Positions 44,407 through 47,969 of a DNA stretch of 47,969 nucleotides are shown here, one piece after another; within the stretch, counting starts at the first letter, position 1; each line of letters begins with the position of its first letter. The notes beneath the pieces are model-generated. The model saw only the letters and a program-made list of their open reading frames with translations, had not been told where the DNA came from and ran no database searches. Location: contig NZ_JAUUTW010000037.1 in assembly GCF_030676415.1 (NCBI RefSeq), positions 1 through 47,969 of the forward strand, given 5' to 3'. A program made the translations under genes and the position numbers. This DNA comes from Peribacillus frigoritolerans (GTDB lineage Bacteria > Bacillota > Bacilli > Bacillales > DSM-1321).

Positions 44407-45120
44407 TTTTAAGTCCCCCTATCTGGTAGGAAATCGCCTTGATTGTATAATTTGAATCACCCAATACATATGAAAATTTTACCATTATTATAGTTATCCG
44501 AAAAGACATTAAGACTATTACTTAATAACTAGACAAATTCCAAAAAAAAAAATGGCTATATCATAACCAGGATTATCCTTATGGCACTAACCTGCCCCGT
44601 AAGTGCCATAAGAAAAAGCGTCTTAAAGTCAGCTCCGATCTTCAGCTAACGCACCCGTTAGTTTAAGTGAATATATTCACAAATGTTAACCAGACAATGT
44701 GCTTAATTTTTATAGTCCCTAATATAATGATAGAAGTTATTTTTTGTAGCTTTTAAATAAAGTTTGATCAAAAATGAATACAAAAAACCTTGATAAATGA
44801 ATAACTAGAAAGGACATGTTTGAAAAAAGATTAATCGTTTTGTGTTCCTTAATCACCTAACGCATTATTTGAGGAAACAAGGATATAAAGTAATTGGGAT
44901 CAGTGGCAGCAGCATTGTGAATCGTATGCCGCAAGTTTTAAAAAGAGTGAAAACAAGATTAAATTAAGGTTTTTTTCCTCTCGAATAGTATGTAATAACG
45001 TGAGCTAAAAAAGGATTTTTTGTAAACTATTACTTCATGCATACTATTCTTTGAAACAACACATTATAAATAATGTCGATTTATTAGAATTAGCAGGGCA
45101 TTTGATGGAGGAAAGAAGTA
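44407..45120. other. Intergenic region with repeat I and unidentified remnants
   Basis: Apart from repeat I (44586-44661), there is a 41-codon plus-strand open stretch (44842-44967; FLNHLTHYLRKQGYKVIGIS) with a GTG and no ribosome site. It looks like a gene remnant that I cannot place. Confidence 0.4.
44586..44661 (+). repeat. Cassette repeat copy I (subtype 1)
   Basis: CTAACCTGCCCCGTAAG left end, CATAAGAAAAAGCGTCTTAA centre, CTAACGCACCCGTTAG right end, a perfect CTAAC(G) / (C)GTTAG inverted pair. The TTTAAGTGAATATATTCACA tail follows. Confidence 0.85.
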
Positions 45121-45490
45121 ATGGTCATCGGAGCATTATCTGCTGATGGAGTGGTCACGAGAACATGGTCGACACTTGATCTTAACGAAGTTTTGAAGTC
45201 TTCAGTTTGATCTTTGAACGGTTTCTATCTATATTGCTCGTGGTTTGGATTATGCGAATATTTGCCATATTTATCATCACATACTATGCAGCTGCTTTAG
45301 GTCTAGCTCAACTTTCGAAAAAGAGCATTCACACATTTATCTATGGCTTGCTTCGGATTCTATATATATTGCCAAGACTCCGAAAAATATCAATGACTTT
45401 TAAAACTTGGAGATTTCGTCGGCAATGTCGAATTGTTGTTATTCGGTTTACTCCCGCTACCCCTGCTTATTATCTCAAGAGTAAAAGAGG
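45121..45490 (+). pseudogene. C-terminal remnant of a GerB-family germination permease
   Basis: Translated across two or three frames: MVIGALSADGVVTRTWSTLD, then IFERFLSILLVVWIMRIFAI, FIITYYAAALGLAQL, and LLLFGLLPLPLLIISRVK. This is the end of a GerAB-type amino-acid-permease-like germinant receptor subunit. The first two thirds of the gene, and gerA, are missing. Frameshifts near 45210 and 45390 make it non-functional. Confidence 0.75.
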
Positions 45491-45495
45491 AAAGT

Positions 45496-46713
45496 ATGAA
45501 ACAATCACATAACAATATACGGACCCTCTTCGTTTCACTCTCCGTTCTCTTGTTCTTATCTCTTACAGGATGTTGGAGCACTCGTGAAATTGAAGAGCAA
45601 AGTTTAAGTATAGGTTTGGCATTCGATAAAGACAAGAAGTCCTTCATTGAGAAAGAGTTAAATGAACAAAAGGAGGGATATTATTCAAAAAAAGACCTGA
45701 TTACTTCAACCTATCAATTTATCACTCCAGAAGTAGCAAGTTCAATAACTAAAAAAGCCGGACCACAACAAAAATCTTATATTAATGTTTCTGAAACTGG
45801 GGATTCCGTCCATCAGATGATTCGTGAACTTTCATTAAAAATTGAAAATCCCATAATAAGTAATCATATGAAAGTGATTGTCATAAGTGAAGATCTTGCA
45901 AAATCGTATAATTTGGGACAATTTCTTGATCAAGTTCTTCGTGATAATGAAATTAGACCAAGCTGTCTTGTGCTCATTAGTAAAGGAAGAGCAAGCAAGA
46001 CACTGGAAACAAAGACAGCAGGAGAGATTCCAGCGTTTCGTCTGGTTGGTATTGTAGAAAATGCCTATCGAACAGCCAGGATTTTGCCTCCTATGTCGCA
46101 AATTAAAGTTGAGAGCAAGATCCATTCAGGATCTAGTTTTCTGTTGCAAAAAGTATTATCAGTGAATGGGCAAGTTAAATTATCGGGAGCTGCCGTGATC
46201 AATGGAAAGACCCACAAAATGACTGGTTTTTTGAATGAGGAAGAACTAGAAGGCATAACATGGATAACAGGCAAGGGGAAAAGTGGTGTAGTAAAAAGCT
46301 ATGATAAAGAAACTGGTCAGCAGATTGTGTATGAGATAATGTCCATGAAAAGCAGAATTAAACCTCGAGTTAAAGGAAACAACCTCTCTTTTGATGTAAA
46401 TATTGAATCAAAGGGAAGGCTATCTGAAACTTGGGTGGTTCCGGGAGATCCTTTTAAAAATGAATTTCTAAAAAAAGCAGAAAAATCATCTGAAAAAGAA
46501 GTGAAACGCTTGGTGAAGAATGTAGTAGAAAAGTTGCAAAAAGAATACCAAGTGGACGTTGCTGGCTTCGGAAATCAATTGAGGATTGAGAACCCCAAAG
46601 TATGGAAGAAGGTCAAAAAGGATTGGGACCAAACATTTAGTGAAACCCCGGTCAACTACAATGTAAAATTAACTATTGAAAATTATGGAATATCAGGATC
46701 TGCAAAGAAGTGA
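45496..46713 (+). CDS. gerC: Spore germination lipoprotein, Ger(x)C family
   Basis: 405 residues. Lipoprotein signal with L-T-G-C26 followed by WSTREIEEQSLSIGLAFDKD, the classic GerC opening. The family C-terminal region (AEKSSEKEVKRLVKNVVEKLQKEY cut as EKEVKRLVKNVVEK) is intact. The frame is open further upstream but enters gerB-remnant sequence, so the ATG at 45496 behind GAGG is the start. GerC works with GerA and GerB as an inner-membrane germinant receptor; here its partners are lost or broken. Confidence 0.9.
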   Translation: MKQSHNNIRTLFVSLSVLLFLSLTGCWSTREIEEQSLSIGLAFDKDKKSFIEKELNEQKEGYYSKKDLITSTYQFITPEVASSITKKAGPQQKSYINVSETGDSVHQMIRELSLKIENPIISNHMKVIVISEDLAKSYNLGQFLDQVLRDNEIRPSCLVLISKGRASKTLETKTAGEIPAFRLVGIVENAYRTARILPPMSQIKVESKIHSGSSFLLQKVLSVNGQVKLSGAAVINGKTHKMTGFLNEEELEGITWITGKGKSGVVKSYDKETGQQIVYEIMSMKSRIKPRVKGNNLSFDVNIESKGRLSETWVVPGDPFKNEFLKKAEKSSEKEVKRLVKNVVEKLQKEYQVDVAGFGNQLRIENPKVWKKVKKDWDQTFSETPVNYNVKLTIENYGISGSAKK

Positions 46714-47019
46714 ACCCTCAGGATACCCACATTGACCTTCTAGTCTCCATTAAATGTGAAAAATGAAATGATTAAAAGACGATTTTCATACTGCAAAATG
46801 TCTAAACATCTTCTTTTAATGGAACCTAAACACTCTATTCGTAAACGTCAAGTAGTCCCGAATTTTTATCTTGTATTGGGGACTACTTGACGTTTACCTA
46901 TACATAGAATAAATAACCCAACAATATAAGAAACAATTGGTATGTTAGCCTCCACCAAAAATCGCCCAAACAAATAATCAATTATTACCTTTATTTTACC
47001 ATAAAACCCACAATTTCTT
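46714..47019. other. Intergenic with a long inverted repeat
   Basis: Exact 19-bp arms GTAAACGTCAAGTAGTCCC (46841-46859) and its reverse complement (46879-46897) with a 19-bp spacer. No T run follows. It may be a miniature element remnant or an operator. No gene recognised. Confidence 0.55.
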
Positions 47020-47055
47020 GTTGAAGTAACCTGCCCCTATAGTTCATTAAGGAAA
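47020..47055 (+). repeat. Cassette repeat, left end only (copy J)
   Basis: GTAACCTGCCCCTATAGTTC matches the left end; it is then joined at about 47052 to the truncated IS110 copy 3. Confidence 0.65.
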
Positions 47056-47560
47056 ACCAAAATCAAGTATAGATCCCCAAAAACCTTCCGGTATTCAGGA
47101 AATACTTGATCTAAAATGGTGAGAAACTGAAGTTTAGCTTCCACATACATATTCGTTACGATTTCCTGTTGTCTGGACAAATTCCGAAGGTCTAATAGCT
47201 GAATTCCTCTAATTTTATGAGGTTCAAAACCCTACACAACTGGTACGCATCGATTGCGTCCGTTTTTACCTTCCGTAAACTGGACTTCTTTGCCTGATAA
47301 GAAATAATCGGATTTAGTAGGATATATAGAATCCCTTGTTCCTCCAAGTATTGCATAACGGGAGAATGGTAATGCCCTGTAGATTCTAAAATGACCATAG
47401 GCATCTGCCCTGCCACCTCTTCAACTTCTTTTAGAAAGTGATCCCATTACTCCTTGGTATGCTTCATTGAAAAGCTCTTCCCATACGGTTTAGATTGGTC
47501 TAAAAATGCATGAACTTGGCTCTCTCCTTTTGCCACATCCAGAATAACAACTGGATTCAT
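47053..47560 (-). pseudogene. IS110 transposase remnant with all three N-terminal acidic motifs (copy 3)
   Basis: ATG at 47560: MNPVVILDVAKGESQVHAFL, stop after HTKE, then VILESTGHYHSPVMQYLEEQ and RKVKTDAIDAYQLCRVLNLI. After another stop and frame change it reads LRNLSRQQEIVTNMYVEAKL and ILDQVFPEYRKVF, the usual middle of IS110 transposases. The C-terminal Tnp domain is absent. At least one stop and one frame change make it inactive. Confidence 0.88.
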
Positions 47561-47806
47561 TGTTTTTTCCGCCTCTACTTACTAACCAGTATCCCTAGTC
47601 CTCCATGTAGGGTCATAGCTTCGCTTGTTATACGAGATCTGCGTCCCAACCAGCCTCAAACATGTTTCTACAAGAGGGTGCGGACAGTTTAGTTCACTGG
47701 ATCAAGTCCCACGAACCCGTACGTCCTACCCTGGCTACTGATATAATAGATTCTATTAAAAAAAGGTCAACCAGTAATTTTTACCGGTCGACCTTATAAT
47801 ACGAAC
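47561..47806 (-). ncRNA. Candidate bridge-RNA region of IS110 copy 3
   Basis: Conserved with copies 1 and 2. The first hairpin is rewritten (GGTCGACCGGTAA / TTACTGGTTGACC) while still pairing. The guide-position segment on the minus strand is ACGGGTTCGT (plus-strand coordinates 47714-47723), matching this copy's own flank ACGGGTGCGT at 9 of 10 positions. GAACTAAAC occupies the right-guide position. Confidence 0.6.
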
Positions 47807-47900
47807 GCACCCGTTAGCCATCCATGAAGCGCAAAAATCAGAGCTTCACCACAGAGAATGAAAATTGGTCTCTATGTCGATAATGTTTTAATGGCTGGCG
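47807..47900 (+). repeat. Cassette repeat right end with diverged extended module (copy K)
   Basis: GCACCCGTTAGCCATCCATG begins it. The module hairpin here is GAAGC / GCTTC, where the other copies have GAATCG / CGATTC, so pairing is kept with different bases. The last 70 bp of the window hold no gene I recognise. Confidence 0.75.
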
Positions 47901-47969
47901 AAGAAGGTCGTTGAACTATGGTGCCTTTGAGCCCATCCGTTAGTCTGACTCCGACGTCCACGGTGTACC

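Larger units (their letters stand above)
47052..47806 (-). mobile_element. IS110-family element copy 3, truncated, minus strand
   Basis: Starts at 47806 with GTTCGTATTATAAGG (minus strand). 246-bp noncoding left end, then a decayed transposase ending abruptly at about 47052. The left flank (minus strand) is CTAACGGGTGC, the cassette repeat end read from the opposite strand to copies 1 and 2. Confidence 0.85.

Noticed and set aside
45433..45495. Upstream start for gerC
   Set aside because: Those codons encode the end of the gerB remnant; the lipoprotein signal begins at 45496.
21030..47817. CRISPR array as an explanation of the repeats
   Set aside because: Spacing is hundreds to thousands of bases with genes between copies, repeats are divergent, and no cas genes are seen.
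28628..47817. Classical integron
   Set aside because: No intI-type tyrosine recombinase and no attI are visible; the attC resemblance is structural only, so I report it as a hypothesis.

Overview
The window is low-GC, Bacillaceae-type DNA, most like Bacillus or Peribacillus. The evidence is strong AGGAGG-type ribosome binding sites, a B. subtilis-like ycsF-ycsG-ycsI-kipI-kipA operon, hut genes, a perfect Fur box, a CcpA cre-type site and a spore-germination gerC gene. Nothing in the sequence fixes the species.

Layout. 1-455 is intergenic and hairpin-rich. 456-5132 (minus) is a 5-oxoproline catabolic operon, pxpA-ycsG-ycsI-pxpB-pxpC, with a palindromic operator upstream and no kipR. 5404-6543 is a sarcosine/N-methyltryptophan oxidase. 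7209-11845 (minus) holds hutI and hutU plus an AraC-type regulator with a receiver-like N-terminus; hutH, hutG and hutP are absent. 12160-16701 has an ACS-type MFS permease, a divergent TetR regulator, an FAD-linked oxidase and a half-size MFS protein. 16953-20254 is an EamA/EamA exporter pair divergent from a MocR regulator. 20432-22969 has DinB, an Frm2-type nitroreductase and a ring-cleaving VOC dioxygenase. 24047-27771 has a solitary proA, an Fe-S/SCP2 protein, a dead PaaI-type thioesterase and a TetR regulator. 32241-34787 has an MFS exporter and a Fur-boxed siderophore-binding lipoprotein. 36050-39854 is a small surface-polysaccharide locus (LysM deacetylase, GT2, LCP). 40852-47969 is accessory sequence ending in gerC with a dead gerB remnant.

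The unusual part is the accessory DNA at about 20.9-21.1, 28.1-32.1 and 41.8-47.9 kb. At least ten copies of one short repeat lie in the same orientation, and eight of them sit about 60-180 bp upstream of the start of a small minus-strand gene (DinB, GNAT, membrane or unknown proteins). The repeat has CTAAC/GTTAG inverted pairs at each end and a minus-strand intrinsic terminator in its middle. The result looks like an array of single-gene cassettes with attC-like ends, but no integron integrase is present.

Four decayed IS110-family elements are associated with this DNA. Three keep the noncoding left end where a bridge RNA would be encoded. In each of these three an internal 8-10 nt segment matches that copy's own left flank, and the flank is the end of the cassette repeat. 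I read this as target guides still matching their targets. Several genes in the accessory region are frameshifted or truncated, which suggests decay, although draft-assembly errors could explain single-base shifts.
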